DNA from: Salvator merianae
Lineage: Eukaryota; Chordata; Lepidosauria; Squamata; Teiidae
Length of the DNA: 64,000 bases
Direction of reading: 5' to 3'
Assembly (NCBI GenBank): GCA_003586115.2
Contig: QVOM02000090.1
Location: forward strand, 13,700,427-13,764,426
A program made the position numbers and the translations under genes. Below the pieces are notes generated by a model. It was not told the DNA's origin. It made no database searches and worked only from the letters and a program-made list of their open reading frames with translations. Numbering within the stretch: the stretch's first letter is position 1; each line of letters starts with the position of its first letter. Positions 1-12,439 of this stretch are shown here, piece by piece.

Positions 1-3000
1 AAAATCCATCAATTGTTAGTCATTAAATATTGCTCACCAATGATAGGAAATTAAATCAGGTCGCTCATGGGAGGCCAGCTTGTCTGAACTCCATTTTAAT
101 CCCTTATTTGATCTACACAGTGGTGCTTTGACTTAAAACACTTGAAATAAGCGCATAAAAGGGCATTCACAAATTTGAATTATTCTAATCGCTATAATAA
201 GGTTGAAACATCATTAGACAGTTTTCCCCACCTCTATTGTCCCAGCTGAGAGAAGGAAAATCTGAGAGACTTCCTTTGAACTTCCTTTGAACAGGTTCAT
301 CCAAGTTGAATTTTACAACCATCAGAAGGCTCTTATTTCACATGGCCAAGCTGATTCAAGTCCCGTGGAGCCCTTAATTGCAACAATCTGTTTTCATAGG
401 GGCTTTGTAAGCTATTTTTATGGTGCAGCTAACCAATTATGTAGCATATGCTTAAATAATAAATATGCCTTAGAACAAAATAAATGCAAAGTGGTTTTAA
501 CCAAAGGATGCCGACTCTCAAGGGCAAACATCCCCGCAGGCCTTGGAGCAAAACATCACCTTAAATTAAGCTTATTAAAAAAGCATAAAGCTGGACAAAA
601 TGGAGGTAAGTCCACCTTCTGCCCAGCACATGAAACAATCTGACCGAGATGCCCGGAAACCAGATTTGCACCGGAATGGGTGAGGAAGAATTGGAGCGAT
701 GGGGGTCCTTTAACAGCAGCCAGTACAGAACAAATATCAAGGAAGTATCAAGTATCCAGTCCTCTTTTAAAAACCCAGCCCAGTTCACAAGTTTTTTCCT
801 AATTTAATGCCCCTGGCAGGAATTTTACAGTAGCTAAAGTCCCATTTGGATTGTTACGAGATAGTAAAAATTTTGTAGACTCCATGAGAGATCATTTTGA
901 AAATCTCCCTGGCAAGACACTGATCACACCCTGATGGTCCCCAGAATAACGTTTGTAAGCACAAAGTGTGTTCTGTGCTGACGGAAGTTCTCAGTTATTA
1001 TCAGAGCAAAAACTTTGTGAGATTTGGTGTGCTGCCGAAATGGATCCTCCTACTAAACTGGAACAAGGTGTGCAGTCCTCTGCATGTCTCCCTATGCCGT
1101 TCTGTTGGTCCCTGGACTGCTGTTGAAACATGTCTATGGGCCTTTTCACACTTTCCACCACAGAATGTTCACCAGTGAACAATCCATGGTGAAATGGACC
1201 TCACAGCGTGGAGGTGCACCGGCCGATACGGAAAGGTCCTTAATTAGAAAAATGAAGGAAGAGGCAGGAAGATCATTCAGAAGCCCATGGCTAGTGCGAA
1301 GAAAAAACCCAAACAAGCAGCAAAAGATTTGAGAAAGGAATAAACCAAGTAGCCTTTGGGAAGAAAGTGCCTTTGAGGCTGTAAGTGAGCTAAAGGAAAT
1401 GCTGATCAGGAGGATTTCTTACTGTGCCCCCCTTGTTTATAAGAATTTAGGAAGCGGAGATGCCTCCTGTTCTTCTTTTAATCAAATATCCTACAGAACT
1501 TCCCTTACAATGAATGGGATGCCAACCCATATCCCGAATTGATCGTTCGGCAATTGCCTCTGAGTGATTGCTCAACACAGCGATTATTAACTTTTTTTAG
1601 GAAAGGGAGGGGGGAGGGAGATCTTTGCCCCGATTGGAAAGCACAATGTAAAAAATGCCTGTGTTATCTTATTTTTATTTACGCCCAGAGAAGATAATTA
1701 AATGTCCCTAAAATAAATGTTCTGTGTTTGCATTTTGGAGATTTAGAAGGAAAAAATGCTTGTCTTAAGAAAAAAACATATCATGTTAATAAACTGTATT
1801 GATCGGACTATCCTTCTCAGTGATTGATCTGTCGTATTACTTGACGACAAGATACACGGCTCAGCGACTTCCCCCTCCCCTCCAGAGCATCATGCATTCC
1901 GTTCTCTGCTCATCTTCAGTTTTGATACTCAGTTCAAACGTAGCTCATCTGATGCGATCATCAGTTCAAACAAGGAAACTCACCGTAAGCAAACAGCCCC
2001 GGCCAAGGGCACTGAAACCTCGAAGTCTATTTGCTCTGAAAATAATCTGTGACTTGTCCCAATTAAATCTTGAATCCCTTGGAGGGATAATATTTAACTC
2101 AAGTTTTTAAGGATGACTAATTAGGGTTGAGGCAGAGTCCCCAAACCTGGAAATTCTCCAAACGCAAATCCTCAGTATGGACTCCTTCCATATACCTGGA
2201 GAGAATGAATATCATTTGCCATTTTAATCCATGGATGGGAAAGAACTGTGGTTCTTTGGTGGGAGAAATCGATGCTGCATCCTAAAGGGAGCTTGTGGTG
2301 ACCTCTAGGCTGTGTTGCCTATCAGGGATAGCTAATTCTTTCGAAGCAGAACGGATGCCCTGGGGGGAAGCGTCACCAAGCCACTGGAAAATTTGGAATT
2401 AAGTCCTCGTGTGTCTCCTGGCCCATACAGCCAAATGCTCTTGCCTTTGCCCACCCTTCCTCGCCTTTAGTGCTCCTGTGTATCTCATTTTTCAATCACT
2501 TCAAACTCCCATACAGACTCCAGGATGAAACAGTAGCACAATGGCGAATTATACATAATGCATTAGCCCATTATTGGATGATTAAAGCCATTAGTGATTC
2601 AGCTTTAAGTAATCAACTTTGGGATATTTATGCACTTTATGCTGGAAGTGACAGTGGCATAATCTGCTGCCGTCAAAAGATAATAGTGTAACAAGTACTC
2701 TGAAAAGCAGGCGATAAATACAAGCTTCACTCAATACTTTCCCCCTCCCTATTCACAGGGGGCATTGTAATACTATTAGAAGGGTCTCATTTTCAAAGCC
2801 TTTTGCTGGAGATTCTTTTACTTCGACTGCAATGAGATGTTGTTAAGGAAAACGTGGGGTTTACAACACCGTATTTTGTTTGGAAAATAAACTGGAGGGC
2901 AAGGAGGAAATGGCAGGCAGGAGGGAAGTGTTTGAGCCATTTTGCACTCACCTCTCCATGGTCCGAACCAGTGGGTCTGGACCACGACCAGGTGTGGGCT

Positions 3001-4740
3001 GGAACAGCACTGTCTGCATGATACTGCTGGTCCAGACCAGCACCAAAAGCAGGCATCCCTCAAATGATTCTGTTCTCCAAATGATCCTGCCTGGAAGCAA
3101 GCCCCAACCCCTGACCACCGTATTGCATTAAAAGCCCATCTGAAGGCGATGCAGCTGCTGACAACTCAGAGTGCTTCAGGTATTGATCAGCATAATGCAC
3201 CAAGGGAGAATTAAGCTGCAGTGTTGTGGCACCCCTGGGACGCGTCAACCAACACAGGTGGAGAGATGCTTTCAGATACCAAGTCCACCTCACAATCCTC
3301 CCTCCCTCTCTCTTTCCTGCCCCTCCCTTCCACCTCCCCTGTTTGGTTGCTTAAGTACAGCAACTGTGCCGTAATTCATCCAACCTGTCGTCTCATAGAG
3401 GGGGCTCAGTCAAAAATAGAAGTGACCGGAGTAACCAAATCCCATCTCTTTTATGCTTTGCTGTCAATCATTGCTAGCCTTGGACCATCCCAAAAAAAAA
3501 GGATCCCAGACTTATATGAAATTGGTTTCAGAGAGAAAGTAAGCTACAGGGTGACAGAGCAGTGGTAGGCAAACTGGAAGGAGAGGCAAGCAAGCACTGG
3601 GTGAGGAAGCAAGTTCATCAGCCCGTTGGGACCCATCGCAACCCAGGGCACAAAGTGAACAGAGAGCATGCTGCAGAGCTCCGGGGCCATATCGTCCAGG
3701 AAGGACAATCTGGTCTTAAGCTGTTTGGCCTGAGCTGACCATGCTGGCTGGTAAATCTACAGCTGCTCAAAGCAGGTGCAAGTAATGCCAAACCATTTCT
3801 TTTCTTGGTTCTTGTAGATCCCTAAATAAGCCTCCCAGCAGTGCCAAACAAGGCATCCCTGTTCGGCGTCATGCTTTGCCTGATGCACACAAAGCAAACC
3901 AGCTGAGGGGGGCCACAGACCTGCATTAATTTGTACAGGTGGCGGCAGAGACCCCAAAGTTCCAGCTCTGTCAGTGCACGTCAGACGTCCGATCTGACAA
4001 GCTTACCATTGGATCCCAGCTACAAAGCTTAATTATCCTTGCAGGCAGCGTTCATCCTCATTGTGAATTTGACAGGTAAATGCATTCCAGTATAACACTC
4101 AAAGGATGGTTAAGGGAGAAAGGATAAAAGCCTAAGGAGGCAAGAAAGAGGATGACTCAGAAGAAAATGAATCCTTTCACGCCAATCCCAGGCCAATGGC
4201 ATCTGCCAGAAGATTTTGACTGAAGTTAGCCGAAGTTTCCCCAATTGTCACCTCCAAATGGAAATCTGTCTTTTCATCTTTCCCTTTCCCTTTCACAGTG
4301 AATATCTACTTCTATAATGAATGCACTTGCTTTCTTCACAAATGCAAGGTGAATTTCTCAGCCTTGGCTCTGACAAGCTGGTTTAACCTTTTATGGACTA
4401 TAGGAAGAGTCTTACTTCAAGCAGGCATTTTATGTGAATCTACAAACACAATCGATGGCTGGAAATATAAAATGATCTCCAGAACCTGAGGGTGCTTCAA
4501 GTTTTGTTTCCCTAAGGTGTATGGACGTTCTTTTTTTTAAAATATATGTTTAAGTTGAAGAAGACAGTACAGTATGATAAAATGAGGACACAGTACATAA
4601 ATCCCTTGTATAGCATGGTTTGGAATAAATAGTTTTGATTTTGCCCAATTGATAATATGTGACTTTTCATGCTGAATGCAGTCCTGGAAATTTGCAATAA
4701 TTTGGACTTGGAGGTATCACTGGTGCCTTAGTAGAACTGG
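1..4740. other. Gene-free, mostly unique sequence
   Basis: No exon, RNA gene or clear transposon seen apart from the candidate element at 2500-2695. Open frames are short and unlike any protein I know. Confidence 0.6.
2500..2695. other. Candidate conserved non-coding element
   Basis: Unique AT-rich sequence without repeat character. It holds the palindrome TAATGCATTA (near 2559) and several ATTA/TAAT cores in GATGATTAAAGCCATTAGTG ATTC. No splice or coding signal. Composition only; conservation is not shown. Confidence 0.3.
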
Positions 4741-4764
4741 ACTTCTACTATGGTAGATGATTAG

Positions 4765-5200
4765 TTGATCAAAATGGCGGACCTCGCTGAGATGGACAAA
4801 CTGGCTAGCTTATTGAGGAATAAGATGCTGGATAAGTTTGGTAAAAACTGGAAACCCTGTATTGACTTTCTACAAGAACTAGAGAATGAGCTTGTTATCA
4901 CTGGATTTGAAAGAAGACATGTTGGAAGAAGAGGAGGACTGGGAAACCAGGAGGGGCAAGAAACATGAAATCTAGAAGAAACTTTTGAAGAAGGAGGATG
5001 TCAACATGTAATGAACAAAGACTAATCTATGAATATACCCTGTTGGGAATAATATATGTTTTATATATTATAAAGGAAAATAACTGGACCTCTGGGACTC
5101 CATTGACTTACACTGGAAAGCTCAAGGTATTTTACAAACCAATCATTATTATGCAGTTAGTTAAAAACCTATTTCCTAAACTGCTTTAAAAAAAAAATAG
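4765..5200 (+). mobile_element. LINE (L1-type) ORF2 C-terminus and 3' UTR, truncated
   Basis: An in-frame stretch from 4774 reads MADLAEMDKLASLLRNKML, then a WKPCIDFLQELE-like segment. The pattern AEMDKL...LR...F...W.PFIDFL is typical of the C-terminal end of vertebrate L1 ORF2. The frame decays after about 50 codons into a purine-rich segment, followed by an AT-rich tail ending in an A-run near 5188-5197. No upstream reverse transcriptase is adjacent, so this is a 5'-truncated insertion. Family assignment is from memory of L1 proteins; a related LINE clade is possible. Confidence 0.6.
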
Positions 5201-5249
5201 ATCCCCTTTGGCTGGATTAAGGAGAAGATAAATCTATATGGGTTCTGAT

Positions 5250-5340
5250 AAAAGTGCTTATTTATTTTTTCATTTATTTAAAACATTTCCATTCTGTTTT
5301 CCCACATTAAAAATTCCAGAGTGGTTTACAAATGAATTAA
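5250..5340 (-). mobile_element. LINE 3'-end remnant (CR1/L2-like), inverted
   Basis: On the minus strand the sequence reads TTGTAAACCACTCTGGAA, then a GGGAAAACAG segment, then TAAATAAATGAAA. This resembles the common LINE 3' terminus with a GCCGCYCTGAG...GGGCGGGATATAAAT...AAATAAATAAA pattern. It is short and diverged. Confidence 0.45.
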
Positions 5341-5479
5341 AAATCAAGTTAAAAGCAATGAAAACAATGAGAAAAATTGTATTAAGAACTGGGTGGGGAT
5401 ATACAGCAAATAATCTGGGCCAAATATATCCCTACGATTCTTTAAGCAAAATGGGTACTTACTGACTCAACACAAACTA

Positions 5480-6930
5480 TTTGGAGTCTTTTTTTTAAAA
5501 AAAACATTCAATAGTACAGGGGAAAAACTATGCAACTTGTGAACTGTGAAGTTGGCCTATACCCCACTTAAAAAAAAAAAAAAGAAAGAAATTCCCTGGA
5601 GTCAAAACATATATGGAATTTGCCTGACTTCTAAAAGGATTTTCCTAGGAGGCAGGATTCCTAGCATAGTAAAACTGTATTATATCATATTTTTCAAATA
5701 GCCTACAAAAATATATGCCTACTTTTTTCTTGGCTGGGGTACAAAGTTACCCCACCTGTATTTTCAGTGGGTTTCACATGTTTTCTTCCCTTCTTCTCTT
5801 CCTCCCTCCCTCCCTTTCTTCCTTTATCACAGAAAAATAATAATAACTGGCCTTCAGTACAAGAGGAAAAAAGCTAAGAAACCTTAGGGTTACATAAAAC
5901 AGATGAACAGACATTTAATCTGACAGCAATCAATAGTTATTGCTTTTGTTTCTAATGCAGCAATAAAACAGTATCTATCCCTTCTGGAAAGTTACCTTTT
6001 TTAAAGTGGTTCAGTGACTCTTCCTTTTCGAGTAGTAAATCTGCTCGGTGTATTGATGATCTTTTATTAAATGACAATATTTAGGAGAAAGGGAATGGAA
6101 ACCAAAGGCCCTTTTGGGTACCTAATCAGCTGATAGAAAGGCAAGAATAATAGATGGAGAGCTTTACCTTATACTCCCCCCACCTCCATCTCCATGGCTT
6201 TCTCCCACTTATCTTTTAGGCGTACACCTTAGTTCATGATTGATGGCTTCTTGATGCAATTTCATTATCCTTTAATATAATATCTAGATAGTAGTTTTTC
6301 CTTTTGATCTCCTTTTGTGGCAGCTCTGAAGTTTGCAGCCGCTGGGCAAGTGCAAAAAAAGTGGCTCTTCTAAATAAATGCCCTCCTTGAGAAGATTTAT
6401 TGTAATTTCAGGGAGGAACTTACGGGTTTGGTGTGAGGAAGTCTTCTGGGATGTGTCTTAGGTCTAGACGTTTGTACAATAGCACAAAGCAAGGCTGTTA
6501 ACTTCATTCATTGACAGCTAGAAACAAGGAAGATGTTTGCTTCATTTGCTTATAGCTTTCCATTTTCAAACCCTGCAGTTCCCTGATGGGTATGTGAACC
6601 AAGTTGGAAGTATCTTCAGAAAATCTGCAGGAGTGCCAGCCGCACAGAAATACACGTGTTAGCGATAAGATCCCTGATGATGCAATATGTTAAGAGAAAC
6701 TGCTTTGCCAAAATGTGTGCATCAGGCAAAATTATATAAAAAATTCCTCATGGTCATAGGGGAGAGCCAAATTCAGGTTTTAACGGCAGATGGAAATTGT
6801 TAAAAAAACAAAACACAGGTTTTTTGTGGTACTTGAGTGGATTTAATTCATTGAATCAAAATGACTCAAGTGCATTCTCTTAGGTGGAGACTTACATTGA
6901 CAACTGACAGAACAGCCACACACAGATATA
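5480..6930. other. Gene-free sequence
   Basis: AT-rich with an A-run (5569-5583) and the pyrimidine tract at 5795. Nothing else seen. Confidence 0.6.
5795..5826. repeat. (CTTC/CCTC)n pyrimidine tract
   Basis: TTCTTCTCTTCCTCCCTCCC TCCCTTTCTTCC; short and impure. Confidence 0.8.
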
Positions 6931-6938
6931 CCCACAGA

Positions 6939-6990
6939 CTCTCTCTCTGTCTCTCTCTCTCTGTCTCTCTCTCTCACACACACACATATA
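6939..6990. repeat. (CT)n with CTGT breaks, then (CA)n
   Basis: A run of CTCTCTCTGT units passes directly into CACACACACACA and ATATAT, a compound microsatellite. Confidence 0.9.
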
Positions 6991-7303
6991 TGAGCCTTTG
7001 TAGCTGGACCCATGTGGGAACAGAGATGCTCAGCTGTAACAGTTGGATGATGTCACGCCTGCATCAATGCGTGTTGTTCTCTTGGTGTCAAGTCAATCCA
7101 AAAATAAATTGCAGGCAGTTTTTAACTATCATTTCAAGGCTGTTCCAGGCATCCCTGAGAGCTGATAGGAATGACTAGAAGCATTGTAGCATCCCAAAGA
7201 ATGAGCTTTTCAAGAGCAGCAATTAGATGCAAATCTAGCATGGGTTTTCAAGAAGAGAAGTCCTTTTTTAGAATGTGTTTACTACAACACAATGGCTGCT
7301 GTC

Positions 7304-7562
7304 TAGAGATGTGCCGAACTGGTTCGGGTTTGAAATGGTTCAAATCAAACGGGGGTGTTCGAAAGATTTGAGTTTGAAAAGAACACCCTGTCTGTTCAAA
7401 AACAGAGTTCAGACTTGAGCTGAGCAAAGGGGTGCCCAGACAAAACTATTGAACACACCCTGTTCAATCTGAGTTAGAAGATGTTCGAATCAAATCAAAC
7501 ACCATGCCTATTCAAAGACAAAAGTCTGAATTTGAATCAAACAGGCAGAGGTCAGAGTGTTG
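7304..7562 (+). mobile_element. TAGAGATGTGCA-family element, copy A
   Basis: It starts TAGAGATGTGCCGAACTGGT TCG and continues as GTTCAAA/GAACCAAAC-rich sequence. Shared internal blocks: AACACCCTGTCTGTTCAAAA ACAGAGTTC and ACACACCCTGTTCAATCTGA. It belongs to the same subtype as copies H, J, K and N. No ORF. Confidence 0.7.
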
Positions 7563-8207
7563 GCTTGGCTAATCCGTGCTGCTTCTTTTCTTTCATTGTA
7601 GTTGTATCTGTAGCCGTGTGAAAAAATACAGAAAATAGACACTTTAAAAAGCTGCACATATACATATGCACATTTAAAATAACAAGGGCATTAAAAATGT
7701 TAACAATTTAAATGCTGGGTTTTCTGGCATTCTTTTAGAAAAGGCTTTGCACAGCATGAAATGGAATGAGCCGATCACGGGAAGTCAGCAGAAACTCAGA
7801 TGGGATAGAATTAGCTGCTCAATCCATTTAGAGTTCCAAAAATGGCTCAGTGCGGAGGGAATCTGGGTCTTTTCATCCACCACTGTGATTCAGGCTGAGA
7901 AAAATAATATACAATTGGGCCACGGAAGTGGGGAGGGGAGAGAGGGAAAAAGTTTTCCACTGTTTTGTGATTACATCAAGCCCTTAAGCCCTCAATTACA
8001 AATAATCCTATGATATTGTTACAAAAACTCACAGATCCTTCAAAACTTCCCTAAGGTAATAAGAGCACTTTGGTCCTCTTATGTTGCTATTTGAAATTGA
8101 CTTTCCTTCCACTCTACAAGATCAGGCAGACACAGAACTTCCCCTGCCATATAAATTGTTAAAGGTGCGTGTGTTTTGCTAAAAGAACCAGCATCAAAAT
8201 GTCATCT

Positions 8208-8387
8208 GAGGGAGGAAGGAGGGAGGAAGGAAGAAGGAGGGAGGGAAGGAGGGAGGGAGGGAGGAAGTAAAGAAAGAAGGAGGGAGGGAGGCAGGGAAGG
8301 AGGTGGGAGAGAGAAAGGATGGAAGGAGGGAGGGAAGGAGAGAAGGAGGAAGAAAGGAAAGAAAGAAGGAGGGAGGGAGGGGAAGAG
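8208..8387. repeat. (GGAA/GGGA)n polypurine tract, 180 bases
   Basis: Almost pure G/A on the plus strand, built from AGGAAGG, GGAGGGA and AGAAAGAAGG units. Open frames on both strands here are artefacts of the repeat. Confidence 0.9.
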
Positions 8388-8492
8388 GTTGAGCGAATTT
8401 CATTGAAAGTGTTCTAAATAGATTCTGCACTGGAGAGTCTCCACAATGGATCTGCTAAAACATTTCGCAGAAAACAAAATTGATCCTTTACC

Positions 8493-8562
8493 AGGGGATT
8501 AATCCTGCAACTCTCTGCTTCCCAGGCATCTGCTTTACCACCGAGCTATAGCCACTCCCAAA
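8493..8562 (-). mobile_element. tRNA-headed SINE head, inverted
   Basis: On the minus strand it reads GGGAGTGGCTATAGCTCGGT GGTAAAGCAGATGCCTGGGA AGC, then TTGCAGGATTAATCCCC. This is an alanine-tRNA-like head with A box (TAGCTCGGTGGTAAAG) and B box (TTGCAGGATTAATCCC). No recognisable SINE body follows. Confidence 0.7.
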
Positions 8563-9165
8563 ACATTTGTACACAACTTCTTGTAAAATATCTCAAAGTA
8601 GTCTGCAAACTGGGGATTTCAGACCATCTCTCCATGTGGCATTTCAGCATTCTGCGTGTTCCCACCCCCCAACGCCATTGCATTAGAAATGCTTTCCTTT
8701 GGATGTTGTCATTATTCGGAGCCTGCAGAGTTATAAAATGCCCCATTTATCTTCAGCACGCCAGCCGGGCTCTCTCTTTTAATGAACTAAAATGCGCTCA
8801 GCATGCAGGAATTCAGCACTTACTGAAATGTCCAGCCAGATGTCACAGCTGGAGATCCAGAGCTCATTCACTCTACCTGAGAACAAATCTAGGCGTGTGG
8901 GTGAACCACCCTGGCAGCAACGGATTTTGAGATTCAGGCGTGCACCATCTTCCCCTTTTCTGTCTTTCCAACATCAGCATCCAGCTTTGGTACTTATGCA
9001 AATGAAATGAGAGAATACTGGCTAATTCACAGCTTCCCCAAGCTGTTCCTGAAAGAAGATGAAGGGTTTTGTGATGGAGTTGCAGGTTGAGGCACTGTAT
9101 ATTGACAAGGGGCGGTCCCAGAGTGGCCAAGGACCAATTTAGGGGAGCGGGAGTGATTTAGTCAT

Positions 9166-9470
9166 CAGCAATGTGCAAAGTTCAGGTCACATGCAAAAAT
9201 TCTATCGAATAGTTCACGTTTGAACCAAACATGCAGGGATTCAGACACCCAGACATTCGATTAAACCGAAGCAGTTGTCCACTTCTAATCATGAGCAATT
9301 TGATCGAACAGTTTGTGTTCGCTGTGTTTTTGCCCTTGAAATAGACTATTTCAACAGAAAAGTGGTATTTTTGTTCTGGAATTAGTTAAAAACCAAACGC
9401 AAACAACCACTTGTTCAATTAAAGGATTCGTCGTTGAGCAGAACAAATGGGTGTTCAGTGCGATGCGAAC
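9166..9470 (+). mobile_element. TAGAGATGTGCA-family element, copy B
   Basis: The start CAATGTGCAAAGTTCAGGTC, internal TGTGTTCGCTGTGTTTTTGC CCTTG, and GAACAAATGGGTGTTCAGT place it in the subtype of copies D, G, L and M. The right end is lost. Confidence 0.65.
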
Positions 9471-9495
9471 CGGAGTATGTGATTTTCATTCAGTC

Positions 9496-9552
9496 GTCCC
9501 TCAAAACTCACAAATCGAAAACTCATGAGGTTTTGTGAGGATGCTGAGGGAC
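9496..9552. repeat. Nested imperfect palindrome
   Basis: GTCCCTCA (9496-9503) pairs with TGAGGGAC (9545-9552), CACAAA (9509-9514) with TTTGTG (9532-9537), and the centre holds CTCATGAG. It directly follows element copy B and could be the end of another dispersed element. Confidence 0.6.
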
Positions 9553-9941
9553 AGAATCAAAAGCCAGTGTCAAGCACACAAATCTCATGAGCTTTAGACT
9601 TATGAGTTTCAAGGTATTGCCGTCTTGCACCTTTGTTATTGCTTTCCATGGCAGCTTCCCATAAACTGTGCATTTTGCGCAGTCTTTTGAAAACAGAATG
9701 CTTGCTTTTATGCTCAGCTCTTGCGTACTGAGTCTAAATCACACAATCTGGAAATGTGCAAAATGACACGAGCTGCCAAGCAAACTTGGAAGTGTCAGGT
9801 GAGAAGCTAAACACGTCCCTCCTTTCTGTCCAATTGCAGTGACCGTCTGAAGGATAGCATTTTCATTAGTGTTTGTATTTAATACCCAGGCACCTTTGTG
9901 CTCCAAGGCAGAGGCGAGCAACCTTCATAATGTTCAGAGAA

Positions 9942-10036
9942 GGAAAGGAGAAAAAACGGAGAGGAAAAAAAGTCAGAAGAAAATTGGAGAGGGAATGAAG
10001 GAGAAAGGAGGTGTGTGTAGTGTGTGTGTGTGTACA
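9942..10036. repeat. Purine-rich tract followed by (GT)n
   Basis: GGAAAGGAGAAAAAACGGAG AGG... grades into GTGTGTGTAGTGTGTGTGTG TGTAC. Confidence 0.8.
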
Positions 10037-10235
10037 AAAATGACAGCTCTACTTTCTTTCCATCCCTAATGAGGAGAGATTCCGACAGAATGAGTTCACA
10101 CAGGCAATTTGTGCGCATCAGCCATATCGCAGCTCCCACTAGGAAACCCCCAAAGAGGCCAAAAGGATCATAAACAGAGTCGGTCTATTAGCATGTTCTA
10201 TTAATATGCACACACCAGGATCTGCATCTTCAGCC

Positions 10236-10353
10236 ATGAGGAGGAGGAGGAGAGATGAACATAATTGTGGCTATTGGAAAGGAAGGAAAGAAGAAAAGAA
10301 GGAAGGAAAAAAGGAAGGAAGTGAGGGAGAGAGAGGGAAGGAAGAAAGGAAGG
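10236..10353. repeat. (GGA)n and (GGAA)n polypurine tracts
   Basis: GAGGAGGAGGAGGAGAGATG, then GGAAAGGAAGGAAAGAAGAA and AAGGAAGGAAAAAAGGAAGG. Confidence 0.8.
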
Positions 10354-11051
10354 GTGGATATGGGAATATTATCTCTGTGCTTCTTCTCTTATCAGTAACC
10401 AAAAAGCAATAGAGAAGGTTAAAAAAGTTATCTCCCCTCAGGATACATAGGTATTGTGTTCTAACTTTTCCTCAAAGTTTTGCTTCAAGGTCAGCATGGA
10501 TAGGCCATCTGATTTCAATTTCATTTAAATATCCTGGAGTGATTTGCTGTATAAATTAAAAGCAACCATTATTTATTCCTGTGTGTTGTTGAAAATTGCA
10601 CAGGATAGGTACCCAGTCATACTTGGAACACTGACCTTGAGGAGATGTCTAAAAGATGTCTTGTGATGATTCTGCCCTGGCTGGGATACTGGACCAGCAA
10701 GTGTCGAGCCCTAGAAACGGGTGTTCGGCTTCGTTTTCAACTAAACATGCAAGACATCTGTGCAGTATGTAGATAAATCCTGTGCCATTTCCCTCTGGAA
10801 TAAGGTCTTCTGGAAGAGAGGAGCGTTCAACTATCCTTCATTTGTCACTCCACACTCCCAGAAGGAACAACATCTCTACGGATTCTGCTTGAAAGTTGAT
10901 TTAATGTCTTGCTAAACCAACTCTGAAAGCCCATCCTCCAGCAGTCCCAATGGGATCGCCATGCACAGTTCTACTTCTGAAAACTTATTGAAATGAAAGC
11001 ATGCCATTTTTAGAGTATTCTGCCCAAGCAGTGTACTCAAAAGGAAAGACA

Positions 11052-11168
11052 AAGAGAAGAGAAGAAGAGAGAAGAGAAGAGAAGAGAAGAGAAGAGAAGA
11101 GAAGAGAAGAGAAGAGAAGAGAAGAGAAGAGAAGAGAAGAGAAGAGAAGAGAAGAGAAGAGAAGAGAC
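11052..11168. repeat. (AAGAG)n pentanucleotide array
   Basis: About 100 bases (11068-11167) of almost perfect GAAGA/AAGAG units, roughly 20 copies, with an impure start. The reverse-complement motif recurs at 34915-34986. Confidence 0.95.
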
Positions 11169-11452
11169 GAGCGAAAAATCTCTTGGGATGATGAAGATGT
11201 CATATATTTATCCTTCCTGTCAAGATCAGGAACAATGCTGAGAGGCTAGAAACTTCTCAAGGAAGGCACAAAGGAGATGCTGGTGGGTGTATGAATGAGA
11301 GTCCCCAGAAAGAGAAAAGGCATCATTAGCTTTGACTGAAATCTGAGTGCCACAAAAAGTGTGAAGGGCACATCAGTAACCTTCTCCCATCTCTGGATTC
11401 ATGAGCTGGATCCATGGGGATGATTTGACACACAGAAAAGAATATGCTTATC

Positions 11453-11617
11453 TTCTTTCTTCCACCCTCCCTCTTTCCTTCCTTCCTTCCCTCCTCCCTT
11501 CTTTTTTCTTTTCTTCCTTCCTTCCCTCTCTCCTTCCTTCTTTCCTTCCTTCCCTCACCCTCTCCTTCCTTCCTTCTTCCTTTCTTTCCTCCCTCCCTCT
11601 TTCCTTCTACCCTATCT
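11453..11617. repeat. (CTTC)n pyrimidine tract, 165 bases
   Basis: Nearly pure T/C on the plus strand from TTCCACCCTCCCTC on, with CTTCCTTCC units. Open frames on both strands are repeat artefacts. Confidence 0.9.
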
Positions 11618-12094
11618 TTCTCATTTGACACTGTTGCACAAAAGGGGTTGCACAATAAATCAGCTTTTGTTGTTGCAAACAAATTCATCACCACTGACTG
11701 AACTTTTCCTAATGGCTGTGGTGGCATTTCCAATATTTCTTCAAGGCAGATGGAGCAGCTGCCACAATTATAGCCTTTCTCAAATATACCAGGGGAATCG
11801 AATTTGCCCTGCGTAACTCTCCTGAAGGACTTCGTGCCCCCACGTTTTCTTGCAGTAACCTTCTTGTCTGCAGCTGTTGGTCATGATAAGCTTTTAGTTT
11901 TTTTAAAAAAAAACAAAACAAAAACTATATTAGCTTCAGAGATTGCATGTCCTCCAACATGTCCCACAAAATTCAGGGGTGAAAAGGCTTATTTGCTTCC
12001 AGTTCCTCCAAGCACACACCTTTCAGTACACCCCTCAAAATCAGTATTCAAGATTCTTCCATCTTTGGCCTTTTCTTCACTGATCCTTCTGTGG

Positions 12095-12436
12095 CCAGAA
12101 TCAGTGGACCTGGAACAGCCAGGCTGCTGATCCTGCCTGGAAAGGCTTGGTCTGGGATAGCGCCCTCTGCACAACAGTGCTGGACAGCCCATCCCCAGGT
12201 AATCCAGAACATGGGAATTTTTTTTAGATCAGGGCCCTCTGGTACTCTGGTAGCCTCGATTAGATGACCCCGAACAGGGCCTTCTTAGTCTGGATCACAC
12301 TCCTTCTAATGCAGATGGAGTTGACCAGCAAGGGGGCGGGACCTCATATGTCCACACTAGCATACGGATCTATGAGGCCCAAATCAGCACTATGGAGCCC
12401 TTAATTCCGGGTCATGGCCCTGTGCAGAAAGGGCAT
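12095..12436 (+). mobile_element. GC-richer dispersed element, family 2, copy 1
   Basis: It shares with 56808-57215, in the same order: CAGAATCAGTGGACCTGGAA, AGATCAGGGCCCTCTGGTAC, GATGGAGTTGACCAGCAAGG GGGCGGGACCTCATA, AGCCCTTAATTCCGGGT, and the end GCAGAAAGGGC. Open frames here are short and unlike any protein I know. Confidence 0.65.
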
Positions 12437-12439
12437 TTG

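Noticed and set aside
8208..8387. Coding sequence in polypurine tracts
   Set aside because: Low-complexity frames on both strands come from the simple repeat.
11326..11733. 135-codon open frame, minus strand
   Set aside because: Its core is the translated polypurine tract (Gly/Arg/Lys/Glu repeats), not a protein.
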